A stretch of 64,000 bases of DNA from an uncultured Thiodictyon sp. (GCF_903946935.1 NZ_CAJAXH010000120.1:1-64000), one strand, 5' to 3'; numbered from the stretch's first letter, positions 39,131 to 48,480 are shown. Notes: generated by a model not told the origin, from the letters alone. Numbers and translations: made by a program.

Positions 39131-40192
39131 TTAGGGTAGCGCCCCCGCGGGGGGCGCGCCGGTGGCCGGGGCCCCGGTCACCGCATCGCGGAACTCGTTC
39201 AGGACCTTGGCGGCGTTGGCGTTGTCAGCGCTGCAATTGGCGTTGGCGGGTGATTTATTTCTGCATTGCAGATCCAGAAAGATGGATGCGGCCGATCCCT
39301 GTTTGTCCGGGATACGCGAGAGTGTTAGGCCCACGTCCTGGGGGGTCTCCGGCGGCGCCGTAATCAGCATGGTGGCACCGGAGGCCTCGATCTTGGTGGT
39401 GGCATGGGCCTGGACATAGGCGAGTGCCCGCCCCCAGTACAGGTCGCATTGGGCCGTGTCCGGGCAGGTCACCAGGTTGCGCAAGGCGAGTTGAGCCGCC
39501 TCCGGCGGCGCCGCGGCGGGGTCGTCGGGGAGGTTCTTGAGCTGGCGGAAGCGCTTGAGGTCGCCATCGAAGTCTTGGCGGATTGCGGCCTTATCCTGCT
39601 CCCGAGCGACGATCGTCTCGTAGGACTCGCGGATCGTGCGCTCACTCTTCTGTAGGCTGTCGGTGAGGGTCTGGGGAATCGGCTTGCCCGCGCGCTCCAG
39701 GTCGGCCGCCTCGGAACGTAGCTTGCGCATCCGGTCCTGCTGCTGCCGGACAGTACCGCGGGCCACCTGGATGGCCACGTCAAGCGCCGCGACCTTGCCA
39801 TCCCGGGCCATCAGCATATCGTCCGCCGAATGATAGGTCCGCAGCAGCACCCGATCGGCGGCCATTTGTTGCTCACGCAACACGGTCTGCTGGGCGCGCT
39901 GGTTCTCCAATTCAGCTTCGCGCTGGAGCTCCTCCGGGCTCTTGGCCGGCGCCACCACGTCCATGCGCGAACCCTGCTTACTCATGGTTGCATGGCCCCG
40001 CTCGCTCTGGCTCGGCGGGATTTGATCGGTATAATGGACCTCGCCCTTCTCGTCCACCCAGCGAAACATGGTACCCGCGGCCGCATTGCCGACCACACTG
40101 AGCGCACACAGCAAGGTCAGCGCGGGCCAGCACCGTGCGGATGACCGCGGGGCGTGGGGCAGCGCTGACTGAATCAAGCGCGAATGTTTCAT
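39131..40192 (-). CDS. DUF4124 domain-containing periplasmic protein
   Basis: The 353 aa begin with a leader (about residues 20-40, ending NAAAG), immediately followed by a DUF4124 module (MFRWVDEKGEVHYTDQIPP). A coiled-coil region with many Arg, Gln and Glu spans about 95-215. The C-terminal part carries two conserved cysteines (VTCPDTAQCDLYW) and a further CRNKS/NCSAD pair. Function is unknown; the family is common in Gammaproteobacteria. ATG 40192 was chosen over 40258 because it gives a normal signal peptide. Confidence 0.78.
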   Translation of the reverse strand: MKHSRLIQSALPHAPRSSARCWPALTLLCALSVVGNAAAGTMFRWVDEKGEVHYTDQIPPSQSERGHATMSKQGSRMDVVAPAKSPEELQREAELENQRAQQTVLREQQMAADRVLLRTYHSADDMLMARDGKVAALDVAIQVARGTVRQQQDRMRKLRSEAADLERAGKPIPQTLTDSLQKSERTIRESYETIVAREQDKAAIRQDFDGDLKRFRQLKNLPDDPAAAPPEAAQLALRNLVTCPDTAQCDLYWGRALAYVQAHATTKIEASGATMLITAPPETPQDVGLTLSRIPDKQGSAASIFLDLQCRNKSPANANCSADNANAAKVLNEFRDAVTGAPATGAPPAGALP

Positions 40193-40196
40193 GTTG

Positions 40197-40838
40197 TCAG
40201 ATCCCATAAGAAACCCGGTAGGTACGCATCGCGGTACGCAATGCCTCATCGATCGCAAAATCGTCTAAACAGCCAATCAGGTGGTCAAGCGTCACAATGC
40301 TGAACACGGGAATGCCGAACAAGTCCTGGACCTCAGCCACGGCCGAGCGGTCGTGGGCACCGCGCTCCTGACGATCCAAGGCAATGACCACCCCCACGGG
40401 TTGCGCGCCGGCGGCACGGATTACCTCGATCGATTCCCGCACCGAGGTGCCAGCGGTGATCACGTCGTCGATGATCAGCACCCGTCCGGCGAGCGGGCGC
40501 CCAACGATGACCCCACCCTCCCCATGGTCCTTCGCCTCCTTACGATTGAAGGCAAAGGGTAGGTCCCGCCCGGTGTCGCGCGCCAGCGCGATACTGGTGG
40601 CCGCGGCCAGCGGGATACCCTTGTAGGCCGGGCCGTAGAGCATGTCGAAGGCGCAGCCGCAATCGCTGATCCGTCGGGCGTAGGCATCGGCCAGCCGCGC
40701 CAGTCGGGCACCGGTATCGAAAAGCCCCGCGTTGAAAAAATAGGGACTGCGGCGGCCGGACTTCAGGGTGAAGTCGCCGAATCGCAGTGCCCCCACCGTG
40801 GCGGAAAAACTGAGAAAATCGCGTTGATAGGCTTGCAT
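40197..40838 (-). CDS. pyrE: Orotate phosphoribosyltransferase
   Basis: Joins orotate to PRPP in pyrimidine synthesis. The 213 aa include [35 protein letters not shown] (the Lys loop) and the PRPP-binding signature [13 protein letters not shown]. Start ATG 40838. Its stop is four bases from the DUF4124 start on the same strand, so they may be co-transcribed. Confidence 0.95.
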   Translation of the reverse strand: MQAYQRDFLSFSATVGALRFGDFTLKSGRRSPYFFNAGLFDTGARLARLADAYARRISDCGCAFDMLYGPAYKGIPLAAATSIALARDTGRDLPFAFNRKEAKDHGEGGVIVGRPLAGRVLIIDDVITAGTSVRESIEVIRAAGAQPVGVVIALDRQERGAHDRSAVAEVQDLFGIPVFSIVTLDHLIGCLDDFAIDEALRTAMRTYRVSYGI

Positions 40839-40948
40839 GGTCACGAAACAGGTGCGGGCTGAGGGCACAATGATACACCATGCCGGAAACCGAAAACCCT
40901 GATCCAGCCCCAGGGAAGTCCCGCGCGAAAGGCGCTCAGTTCAGCAGC

Positions 40949-41710
40949 ATGCGGTATCATGGCGCGCGCCTGCCGCCGCCCGCCGACAGTCATATCCCAG
41001 TTCGCTCTCCCAACCGGATCGCACACCATTTGATCGCACACGGCACCTATGTCACCGCCTTCCTGGTCGGCCTGCTGGGGGGAGTGCATTGCCTCACCAT
41101 GTGCGGAGGGCTGGTAAGTTCACTAACCCTGGGGTTGGACCCGCGCCGCCGCCGCGATCCGTGGCGCCTGTTGCCTCTGCAACTCGGTTACAACCTGGGC
41201 CGGGTGGCCGGCTACGGCCTCGCCGGTGCACTCGCCGGCGGCCTGGGCGCCATCCTCCTGCAACTGGACTCGCTCCAGTTAGTCGCCCGCGGGCTCTACG
41301 CCCTGGCGGGCGTGGTCATGGTCCTGCTCGGACTCTATCTGGGCGATTGGTGGCGCCAACTGGCGCAGGTCGAGCGCCTGGGGCTCCTGCTCTGGCGTCG
41401 GCTGCAGCCGCTCACCCGCCGCTGGCTGCCCGTGCGGCGACTGGATCAGGCGCTGGCGATCGGGTTGATCTGGGCCTGGATCCCCTGCGGCCTGGTCTAC
41501 AGCGTGTTGATCACGGCGGTGGCGACCGGCAGCCCACGCGACGGTGCCTTGGTGATGCTCGCCTTTGGCGCCGGGACGCTGCCGAACCTGCTCGGCATCG
41601 GCCTGCTTGCGGGCGCCGCCGCCCGCCTCGCGGAGCAGCGCCGATGGCGACAGACGGCCGGACTCTTCATCGTCGGCTGCGGCCTCTACGCACTGTGGCA
41701 GCTCGCGTGA
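40949..41710 (+). CDS. TauE/SafE-like (UreH_2 / DsbD-type) membrane protein
   Basis: The conserved part starts FLVGLLGGVHCLTMCGGLVSSL, the signature of the UreH_2 group often annotated as a sulfite exporter and frequently tied to cytochrome oxidase biogenesis. Six membrane segments follow, with a second signature, WAWIPCGLVYSVLITA, carrying the paired Pro-Cys. Metal (copper) transport is one proposal for the group. The true start is uncertain: ATG 40949 gives 253 aa, while a TTG at 41030 would start just before TM1. Divergent from pyrE. A hairpin terminator follows. Confidence 0.75.
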   Translation: MRYHGARLPPPADSHIPVRSPNRIAHHLIAHGTYVTAFLVGLLGGVHCLTMCGGLVSSLTLGLDPRRRRDPWRLLPLQLGYNLGRVAGYGLAGALAGGLGAILLQLDSLQLVARGLYALAGVVMVLLGLYLGDWWRQLAQVERLGLLLWRRLQPLTRRWLPVRRLDQALAIGLIWAWIPCGLVYSVLITAVATGSPRDGALVMLAFGAGTLPNLLGIGLLAGAAARLAEQRRWRQTAGLFIVGCGLYALWQLA

Positions 41711-41738
41711 AAAATCGCCCACTGGGCGATTTTTCACG
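41706..41738. terminator. Perfect hairpin terminator, bidirectional
   Basis: 15-bp perfect stem CGTGAAAAATCGCCC (41706-41720) and GGGCGATTTTTCACG (41724-41738) with a three-base loop. The A-run and T-run inside the stem suit both strands, ending the TauE-like gene and the convergent DUF4426 gene. The left arm begins inside the stop codon region of the upstream gene. Confidence 0.75.
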
Positions 41739-41774
41739 TTGTTAACACCGAATCAAAATAGCCAGAGGCACCAG

Positions 41775-42221
41775 TCATTCGGTAAAGAATTCCTGGCGCA
41801 GGTGGATGGTCGTGGTCTCGGGGGTGCCGGCCGGGCGGACACGGATCTCGAAGTTCAGTTCTTGGCCGTTGGCGATGGGAAACTGACCGAGGTAAGACAC
41901 GGCGCCCTGGGTCGCAACCTCGTGCATGACAACCTGTCCGGTGCGGACCTTGTCTTTGACCAGGTCCACGTCCACCAGGGCCTTCACGGAGGTGCCGGTG
42001 GTTCCGGCTTGTTGCTTGATCACGCTCACATTCAACACGCCGAAGCCTTTACCGCGCTGGATGCCATTGGCTGCGGCAATCTCCGGGGTCAGGGTATCTG
42101 CTGTAAAGGCACTATGGTAAATCGTGAACTCACCCACGCGGGTGCTCTCCGCGGCCAGCGTCTGGGCACCCTGGAGCAGGACACCCGCTGCACAGACCGC
42201 GAGGGCCAGGCGCTTTAACAT
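41775..42221 (-). CDS. DUF4426 domain-containing periplasmic protein
   Basis: The 148 aa comprise a signal peptide (ALAVCAAGVLLQGAQTLAA) and one DUF4426 domain (FTIYHSAFTADTLTPEIAAANGI, NVSVIK). The family is restricted mainly to Gammaproteobacteria and has no assigned function. ATG 42221 is preceded by AAAGGAG. It lies 13 bases after the dynamin-like gene on the same strand. Confidence 0.85.
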   Translation of the reverse strand: MLKRLALAVCAAGVLLQGAQTLAAESTRVGEFTIYHSAFTADTLTPEIAAANGIQRGKGFGVLNVSVIKQQAGTTGTSVKALVDVDLVKDKVRTGQVVMHEVATQGAVSYLGQFPIANGQELNFEIRVRPAGTPETTTIHLRQEFFTE

Positions 42222-42234
42222 CGGATTTTCTCCT

Positions 42235-44193
42235 TTAGAATGGATCATCGTGCAAGGCGTTGTGGATCGTGCGCAGGGCCTTGAGCTCTTCGGCCAAGAC
42301 CTCCGACTGGCCCTGCATGACGTCGATACGGCTGCGTAAGGCATCCTTAGAACGGCCGATCCGCTGGAGGTTTTCGAGCCGCTTCTGCATCATCAGTTGG
42401 TGCTCTTGGACCTCGTCGACCAGGGGCTGCAGGCTGTCGCGCATCCAGCCATCATAGGCCAGGCGCAGTTGCTCGAACAGTGCCTGGGCGCGGCTCACCA
42501 GTTGTTGGTTGAACCGCCGGATCACCATTCCCTGCCCGGACAGGGCCATGCCGGGGCTGTGCCGGAACGCCTCGACCTCCTGATACAGCAGCTCGATCTC
42601 GAGGCGATAGCGCATGGGCGCGAAGACCTGGGGGGTGGCGAGATCGTACGCGAAGTCGTCGCGGAAGACCTGATAGGTCTCGCGCACCTGCTTGCGGATG
42701 CCCTCGCTGTCGACCGCGACGGTTTGCATGGCCAACCGTAGCTCGTCGAACAACCCCTTCATGGCACGCCGCAGCCCCGCGGTACTCCAACTATGCATCA
42801 GTTCGTCCTGGGCGCGCGCCACCATCGCGTCGATCACGTCACGCTCCAACAACCGTCGGCATTGGCTGGTCTGCGTGAGCAAGGTCTCACGGGTCTGCTG
42901 TAAGCGCTGCACGCCCTTGAGATAGCGCTCCTGTTCGCGCCGGGTCGGCCCGAGCAACTGCGCGATGACGTCTTGGCGCTGGTCGCGCAGTTGCTCCAGC
43001 TCTCGCAACTGTGACTTGACGTGGGCGAGGCGCGAGCCGATCCGATTGCGGTTGCGCTCCAGGACCGCACCGGCGCCAGCGTCGATCGCCTCGATCGCCG
43101 ACTGGCGCTTGGTCTCCAGCAGCGTGTCGGCCAGGTGCCGCTCCAAGACCGGCAAGGCGCTGCGCCGCAGCAGCGCCGCGTCCTTGCGCATCGCCGCCGC
43201 CAGGGCCGCCCAGGCCGAGACCGGGAAGACCAGGTCCTCGGCAATCGTGAGTGCCGCCGCGGCCTCGCGTCGGCGGGTGGCGACCAGGGCGTCGGGGTCC
43301 TGGCCGGAGTCCTGGCCGGCGGCCTGGTCCGCAGCGGGGCGCTCGTCGCCCCACAATCGGTCGACCTTGTTCAGCGCGACCAGGATGGCCCGCTGTCGCC
43401 CGGCCTGACCGCCCTTGAGGTGGCGTTGCCACAGGGCCAGGTCGGTGTCGGTCACCCCCGCATCGGCGGCCAGCACCAAGAGCACCGCCGCCGCCGCAGG
43501 CAGCCTGCTGATGGTGAGCTCCGGCTCATGCCCAAGGGCAGCACCTGGGATGTATAGGATGACCAGACCCTGCTTGAGCAGCGGATGGGGCAGACTGACG
43601 ATGGCATAACGCCACTTGGCGATCTCCACGGCGGCCGTGTCCGGCGCCCGCTCCAGGGTCGGGTCGGCACTCGACAGGCCCAACCGCACAGCCTCCGCCA
43701 GGGGGACTCGCTTGGTCTGGAGGATGACGTTTAATGCATCGGCGAGCTGTTGCGGACCGCGCAGATCGAGCGGGCGGTGGACCCAAGGCTGCGGATCGGC
43801 CTTGAACGCCGCCAACGGGGTGTCAGCGGCCCGGGTCTCCACCGGCAACAGGCGTAGATAGGGGTCGGGATGCTCCGCGTCCCACAGGAACTCAGTTGGG
43901 CACAGGGTCGTGTCGGGCGCCGCCGCGGGCAGCAGGCCCACCCCCAGGTCCGAGAAGAAGAGCGCGTTGATCAACTCGGCCTTGCCCCGGGACGCTTCGC
44001 CGACCACGGCCAGCGTCAGACGGTCGCGGTCCAAGAACCCCAAGGTGGCGCTGAGTTGCTCGTGGGTGCGAGGGGTGGCTTGGCGGTGCGCTGCGAGCCA
44101 GGTCGCCAGTTCGGTCACCGCGTGCGTAACCCGCACCTTCCAATCCCGGTAGGTCGCAAGCCGCTCCGACAGTGCCGGGATTTGTCCGCTCAA
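42235..44193 (-). CDS. Dynamin-like GTPase family protein with degenerate nucleotide motifs
   Basis: The 652 aa pair an N-terminal GTPase-like domain (about 55-370) with a long helical region (380-652). G1 reads GEASRGKA (65-72), with Ala where the Mg-binding Ser/Thr belongs. G3 reads YIPG (214-217) in place of DxPG. G4, LNKVDRL, is intact. Homologues in other Gammaproteobacteria have intact motifs as I recall, so this copy may bind but poorly hydrolyse GTP. I start it at TTG 44193, which overlaps the yggU stop as TTGA; an ATG at 44331 would run 140 bp into yggU. It probably acts in membrane remodelling. Confidence 0.75.
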   Translation of the reverse strand: MSGQIPALSERLATYRDWKVRVTHAVTELATWLAAHRQATPRTHEQLSATLGFLDRDRLTLAVVGEASRGKAELINALFFSDLGVGLLPAAAPDTTLCPTEFLWDAEHPDPYLRLLPVETRAADTPLAAFKADPQPWVHRPLDLRGPQQLADALNVILQTKRVPLAEAVRLGLSSADPTLERAPDTAAVEIAKWRYAIVSLPHPLLKQGLVILYIPGAALGHEPELTISRLPAAAAVLLVLAADAGVTDTDLALWQRHLKGGQAGRQRAILVALNKVDRLWGDERPAADQAAGQDSGQDPDALVATRRREAAAALTIAEDLVFPVSAWAALAAAMRKDAALLRRSALPVLERHLADTLLETKRQSAIEAIDAGAGAVLERNRNRIGSRLAHVKSQLRELEQLRDQRQDVIAQLLGPTRREQERYLKGVQRLQQTRETLLTQTSQCRRLLERDVIDAMVARAQDELMHSWSTAGLRRAMKGLFDELRLAMQTVAVDSEGIRKQVRETYQVFRDDFAYDLATPQVFAPMRYRLEIELLYQEVEAFRHSPGMALSGQGMVIRRFNQQLVSRAQALFEQLRLAYDGWMRDSLQPLVDEVQEHQLMMQKRLENLQRIGRSKDALRSRIDVMQGQSEVLAEELKALRTIHNALHDDPF

Positions 44194-44573
44194 CGCCGTC
44201 GCTTCAGGGTGGAAGTCGCGCCGGGAGCGGGCGCCCTGGCCGTTAGCCGGGCCGACGAGGGCGCGACCGGCGGTTCGATTGGCACAGGGAAACGGCGAGG
44301 GGAACGGATCAGCAGCCGCTTTAAGCGGCATTGCTCGCCGCTCAAAAACTCGACCCGCGACTGGGCTACACCGAAGGCATCGGCGATAAAACGGCGCAGG
44401 CCATCATTCGCCTTGCCCTCGACCGGCGCCGCCTGGATACGCACCCGGAAACTCCCGCCCTGTTCTTCGACAAAGCAATTCTGGGACGCGCGGGGCTGTA
44501 CCCGCAGCGTGATCTCCAGATCCTCACCGCACCAGCGATACCACTGGGGCTCAGACGTTGGTGCGGGCGCCAT
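44190..44573 (-). CDS. YggU / DUF167 family protein
   Basis: The 127 aa hold one DUF167 domain: ITLRVQPRASQNCF, RVRIQAAPVEGKANDGLRRFIADAFGV and VEFLSGEQCRLKRLLI. A basic, Ala/Pro-rich tail of about 30 residues exceeds the usual family length of about 100. Function of the family is unknown. ATG 44573 is the first start near the domain. Its stop overlaps the start of the dynamin-like gene. Confidence 0.85.
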   Translation of the reverse strand: MAPAPTSEPQWYRWCGEDLEITLRVQPRASQNCFVEEQGGSFRVRIQAAPVEGKANDGLRRFIADAFGVAQSRVEFLSGEQCRLKRLLIRSPRRFPVPIEPPVAPSSARLTARAPAPGATSTLKRRR

Positions 44574-44640
44574 GGCCGCTACCTGGGCGACGCGGGCACC
44601 GGGGCGATGCCCAGCGGACCCCACGCCACCGCGGGCGTTC

Positions 44641-45105
44641 TCAGCCGCCCTTGAGCCCACCGGTGATGTTGGCGTGGAAGATGGCCTTGTGGACATCGCC
44701 CAGACTCAACATACCCACCAGCAAACCGCCCTCGACCACCGGAATACGCCTGAAATTGTGCCGGACCATGATGGTGGCGGCGCGCAACAGGTGCATATCG
44801 GCGTCCACCGAGATCGGCGTATGGGCCATCAGGTCCTCCACGTTCTTCTCCAGCACGCCCCGGTAGAGGCTCAACTGATGGTCCAGGTCCACCGAGTGCA
44901 TCCCTTCGGCCACCAAATCGTCGAGCCGCGGGAACAGACTGTGTAATACGTCTTTTTCTGAGATGACCCCGATCAAATGCCCGTCATCATCGACCACGGG
45001 CAGCCCGTGGAAGCGGTGCAGGCACATCAGGGAGGCGACTTCCATGATCTTGGTGCCCGGCTTGACCGCGCGCACCGAACGACTCATTGCGTCTTTGACC
45101 TTCAT
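44641..45105 (-). CDS. CBS-domain protein (two CBS repeats)
   Basis: The 154 aa are made only of a pair of CBS domains (MSRSVRAVKPGTKI..., and VEDLMAHTPISVDAD...). Such pairs bind adenine nucleotides or SAM and sense energy state, but there is no fused effector here. ATG 45105 has a strong AGGAGG site. The partner is unknown. Confidence 0.85.
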   Translation of the reverse strand: MKVKDAMSRSVRAVKPGTKIMEVASLMCLHRFHGLPVVDDDGHLIGVISEKDVLHSLFPRLDDLVAEGMHSVDLDHQLSLYRGVLEKNVEDLMAHTPISVDADMHLLRAATIMVRHNFRRIPVVEGGLLVGMLSLGDVHKAIFHANITGGLKGG

Positions 45106-45252
45106 CGGCGAAATCCTCCTCAGGATTCGTGGCCCCGTCTTGGTTGCGCCCGGTCATGCCCGGGTCTGCGGGGGGACGCGAAGTATACCTGAGGTTAAGG
45201 CCTTGGTGCATCGCCCGCACACTCGGCGGCCACCGCCTCGCAAGGCCGACAA

Positions 45253-45268
45253 ACTCAACATCTAGTGG
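45253..45268. promoter_or_regulatory. NrdR-box-like site 1
   Basis: 16-base match to the NrdR consensus acaCwAtATaTwGtgt as I recall it, 12 of 16 positions, ending TCTAGTGG. It is adjacent to the -35 hexamer. NrdR represses ribonucleotide reductase genes when dATP is high. Confidence 0.5.
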
Positions 45269-45296
45269 TTGACTGATCAAAACTGGCGTATATATT
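45269..45296 (+). promoter_or_regulatory. Promoter of nrdA
   Basis: TTGACT (45269-45274), 16-base spacer, TATATT (45291-45296). It lies about 110 bases before the nrdA start and between and over the two NrdR-box-like sites. Confidence 0.6.
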
Positions 45297-45300
45297 GTGT
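45285..45300. promoter_or_regulatory. NrdR-box-like site 2
   Basis: Twelve of 16 consensus positions match, including an uninterrupted TATATATTGTGT. It starts 32 bases after site 1, three helical turns, the usual spacing of paired NrdR boxes, and covers the -10 hexamer. Confidence 0.55.
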
Positions 45301-45406
45301 CCCGTCCCCGCCCGCGCCAACCGGCCCAGCCGTCCGGCCGCGCCTCGCCCCGACTGCCGGGCGCCCCTAAGTACACCCCAAGACCAAGGCCAGATCAGGA
45401 GGAACC

Positions 45407-48325
45407 ATGTCCGCATCAGTCACCGCCCAGGTACCCACCGTGCCGACTCAAGCGCCCGCCCCAGCCGCGGCGTCCACCGGTCAACCGACCAGTGCCGAGC
45501 TCGGCGCCCTCACCCCGGGGCGCGTTCAGGTCATCCGTCGCAACGGCAAGGTCACCCATTTCGACCCCAACAAGATCATGGTGGCACTCACCAAGGCCTT
45601 CCTCGCGGTGGAGGGCGGCAGCGCCGCCGCCTCCAGCCGGGTCCATGATCGGGTGCAGGAACTCGCCGAACAGGTCGTCGCCGCCCTCACCCGCCGGCTC
45701 CCCGGCGGCGGCACCGTCCACATTGAGGACATTCAGGACCAGGTGGAACTGGCCCTGATGCGCGCCGGAGAGCACAAGGTCGCCCGCGACTATGTCCTGT
45801 ATCGCGATGAGCGCGCCCGCGAGCGCGCCCACAAGGCCGCCGCCGAGACCGCACCGCCGGCCGCCTCGCCGCTGTCAGTGACCCTGGCCGACGGCAGCAC
45901 GCAACCGCTGGACCGCGCGCGCCTGCGCCGCCTCCTCGACGAGGCCTGCCGGGGGCTCAGTGGCGTCGATGCCGCGTTGATCCTCACCGACAGCACCCGC
46001 AACCTCTTTGATGGGGTGCGCGAATCCGACGTGGGCCAGACACTGGTGCTGTCCGCCCGCGCACTAATCGAGCGCGACCCCGCCTACAGCCAGGTGGCCG
46101 CCCGTTTGCTGCTCGACCTGATGCGCCGCGAGGCCCTGGGTTATCTCGATCTCAGTGTCGGGGTCGAGACCCAGGCCGATCTCGCCGAGCGCTACAGCGA
46201 CTATTTCAGCGCCTATGTCCGCCGCGCCGCCGACCTGGAGCTCTTGGACCGCCAACTCACCCGCTTCGACCTCAATCGACTGGGTGCCGCGCTCAAACCC
46301 GAGCGCGACCTCGACTTTACCTATCTGGGGCTCCAGACACTCTACGACCGCTACTTTATCCACACCGCCGCGGGCCTCCGCATCGAACTGCCCCAGGCCT
46401 TCTTTATGCGCGTCGCCATGGGGCTCGCGACCAACGAGATCGACCGCGAAGAGCGGGCCATCGAATTCTATGAGTTGCTCTCCAGCTTCGATTTCATGTC
46501 ATCCACCCCTACCTTATTCAATTCGGGTACCCTGCGGCCGCAACTGAGTTCCTGCTTTCTCACCACGGTCCCGGATGACCTCGACGGTATCTACGGCGCC
46601 ATCAAGGACAATGCGCTGCTGTCCAAATTCGCCGGCGGTCTGGGCAATGACTGGACCCGGGTGCGCGGTATGGGGGCGCACATCAAGGGGACCAACGGCA
46701 AGAGCCAAGGGGTGGTGCCCTTCCTCAAAGTGGCCAATGACACGGCGGTGGCAGTCAATCAGGGCGGAAAGCGCAAGGGCGCCGTCTGCGCCTATCTTGA
46801 GACCTGGCACGTCGACATTGAGGAGTTCCTGGATCTCCGCAAGAACACCGGCGACGACCGCCGCCGTACCCATGACATGAATACAGCCAACTGGGTGCCG
46901 GACCTCTTCATGAAGCGGGTGGCTGAGGACCAGCACTGGACCCTGTTCTCTCCGGACGAGACGCCGGACCTGCACGACCTGATGGGCCAGCCATTCGAGG
47001 CCGCCTACCTCGCCTATGAGGCGCGGGCCGAGCGTGGCGAGATGAAGGTCAGCAAGCGGCTCAAGGCGGTCGACCTGTGGCGCAAGATGCTCGCCATGCT
47101 GTTTGAGACCGGCCATCCCTGGATCGCCTTCAAGGACCCGTGCAATGTGCGCTATACCAACCAGCATGTCGGGACGGTACATTCCAGTAATCTTTGTACC
47201 GAGATTACCCTGCACACCAATGACCAGGAAATCGCCGTCTGCAATCTGGGCTCGGTGAATCTGGCCGCCCATGTCACCGACCAGGGCCTCGATACCAAGC
47301 GCCTGCAACGCACGGTGCGCACCGCCATGCGGATGCTCGATAACGTCATCGACTACAACTTCTACAACGTGCCCCAGGCGCGCAAATCCAACCTGCGCCA
47401 CCGCCCGGTCGGGCTGGGCATCATGGGCTTCCAGGATGCGCTCTATAAACTGCGTATCGCCTATGGCAGCCAGGAGGCCGTCCAGTTTGCCGATACCAGC
47501 ATGGAGCACCTGAGCTATTACACCATCCAGGCAAGTTCGGACCTGGCCGAGGAGCGCGGGCGCTATCCGAGCTTCCCCGGCAGCCTGTGGAGCCAGGGCA
47601 TCCTCCCCATCGACAGCATCGGACTCCTGGCGGCGGCGCGCGGCGGCTATCTGCAGATGGACACCGGCAGCACGCTGGATTGGGAGACGCTTCGCACCCG
47701 CGTCCAGACGGTCGGTATGCGCAATTCCAACACCATGGCGATTGCCCCCACCGCGACCATCAGCAACATCGTGGGTGTCAGCCAGTCGATCGAGCCGACC
47801 TATCAGAACTTGTTTGTCAAGTCGAACCTCTCCGGCGAATTCACCGTGGTCAATCCCTATCTGGTGGCGGACCTGAAGGAGTTGGACCTCTGGGATGCCG
47901 TCATGGTCAATGACCTCAAGTATTATGACGGTTCAGCGCAGCCCATCGACCGCATTCCGGAGGAACTCAAAGCGCTCTATGCCACCGCCTTCGAGGTCGA
48001 CCCCCGCTGGTTGATCGAGGCCGGCAGCCGCCGCCAGAAATGGCTCGACCAGGCGCAGAGCCTCAATCTCTATATGAGTGAGCCGAACGGCAAAAAGCTC
48101 GACAACCTCTACAAACTCGCCTGGGTCCGCGGGCTCAAGACCACCTATTACCTGCGCTCCATGGGCGCCACCCATGTGGAGAAATCCACCATGTCGGATG
48201 CGACCAAGGCCAATCGCCTGAGTGCGGTCGGGGGGAGCTACATCGCACTGGACAAAGGGAAGGGTAACGGGGCGGCGCCGGCGGCGTGCTCCATACTCGA
48301 TCCTGAGTGCGAGGCCTGTCAGTAA
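45407..48325 (+). CDS. nrdA: Ribonucleoside-diphosphate reductase, alpha subunit (class I)
   Basis: Reduces ribonucleotides to deoxyribonucleotides. The 972 aa begin with an Ala/Pro-rich lead and an ATP-cone (VIRRNGKVTHFDPNKI, about residue 45 on), followed by a second cone-like region and the catalytic barrel. Active-site elements are visible: SSCF (first redox Cys), SSNLCTEI (Asn, radical Cys and Glu), IAVCNLGS (second redox Cys) and the C-terminal CEAC shuttle pair. A strong AGGAGG precedes ATG 45407. The partner nrdB, normally next, is not found downstream; repeats and accessory genes follow instead. Confidence 0.93.
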   Translation: MSASVTAQVPTVPTQAPAPAAASTGQPTSAELGALTPGRVQVIRRNGKVTHFDPNKIMVALTKAFLAVEGGSAAASSRVHDRVQELAEQVVAALTRRLPGGGTVHIEDIQDQVELALMRAGEHKVARDYVLYRDERARERAHKAAAETAPPAASPLSVTLADGSTQPLDRARLRRLLDEACRGLSGVDAALILTDSTRNLFDGVRESDVGQTLVLSARALIERDPAYSQVAARLLLDLMRREALGYLDLSVGVETQADLAERYSDYFSAYVRRAADLELLDRQLTRFDLNRLGAALKPERDLDFTYLGLQTLYDRYFIHTAAGLRIELPQAFFMRVAMGLATNEIDREERAIEFYELLSSFDFMSSTPTLFNSGTLRPQLSSCFLTTVPDDLDGIYGAIKDNALLSKFAGGLGNDWTRVRGMGAHIKGTNGKSQGVVPFLKVANDTAVAVNQGGKRKGAVCAYLETWHVDIEEFLDLRKNTGDDRRRTHDMNTANWVPDLFMKRVAEDQHWTLFSPDETPDLHDLMGQPFEAAYLAYEARAERGEMKVSKRLKAVDLWRKMLAMLFETGHPWIAFKDPCNVRYTNQHVGTVHSSNLCTEITLHTNDQEIAVCNLGSVNLAAHVTDQGLDTKRLQRTVRTAMRMLDNVIDYNFYNVPQARKSNLRHRPVGLGIMGFQDALYKLRIAYGSQEAVQFADTSMEHLSYYTIQASSDLAEERGRYPSFPGSLWSQGILPIDSIGLLAAARGGYLQMDTGSTLDWETLRTRVQTVGMRNSNTMAIAPTATISNIVGVSQSIEPTYQNLFVKSNLSGEFTVVNPYLVADLKELDLWDAVMVNDLKYYDGSAQPIDRIPEELKALYATAFEVDPRWLIEAGSRRQKWLDQAQSLNLYMSEPNGKKLDNLYKLAWVRGLKTTYYLRSMGATHVEKSTMSDATKANRLSAVGGSYIALDKGKGNGAAPAACSILDPECEACQ

Positions 48326-48331
48326 GAGGGG

Positions 48332-48351
48332 CTCACGCCAAGGCGCCAAGG
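48332..48351 (+). repeat. Short direct repeat, copy 1
   Basis: CTCACGCCAAGGCGCCAAGG; 18 of 20 positions match the copy at 48461-48480. The motif CGCCAAGG recurs again directly after (48353-48360). Such CTCACGC-AAGG-CGCCAAGG strings are common interspersed repeats. Confidence 0.6.
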
Positions 48352-48402
48352 ACGCCAAGGGGGACGCGATGCGCACGCGTGACACCGCCTACCCCCACGA
48401 TC

Positions 48403-48455
48403 ATGACACCGCTTCGCGGTGTCACGCATGTGTTTGGCGCTCTGCGCCGGGAGTG
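48403..48455 (-). repeat. 53-bp inverted repeat, left copy
   Basis: Read on the minus strand it matches 49542-49594 at 48 of 53 positions. It contains its own hairpin, TGACACCGC (48404-48412) and GCGGTGTCA (48416-48424), plus a GGCGC...GCGCC core. It is either a REP-type element or the end of a small mobile unit. Confidence 0.7.
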
Positions 48456-48460
48456 TCGTT

Positions 48461-48480
48461 CTCACGCAAGGGCGCCAAGG
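48461..48480 (+). repeat. Short direct repeat, copy 2
   Basis: CTCACGCAAGGGCGCCAAGG; differs from copy 1 (48332-48351) at two positions. Confidence 0.6.

Noticed and set aside
39139-39157. GC-rich hairpin at the argB/DUF4124 convergence
   Set aside because: It lies within the coding end of the DUF4124 gene and has no U-tract on either side, so a terminator call is not supported.
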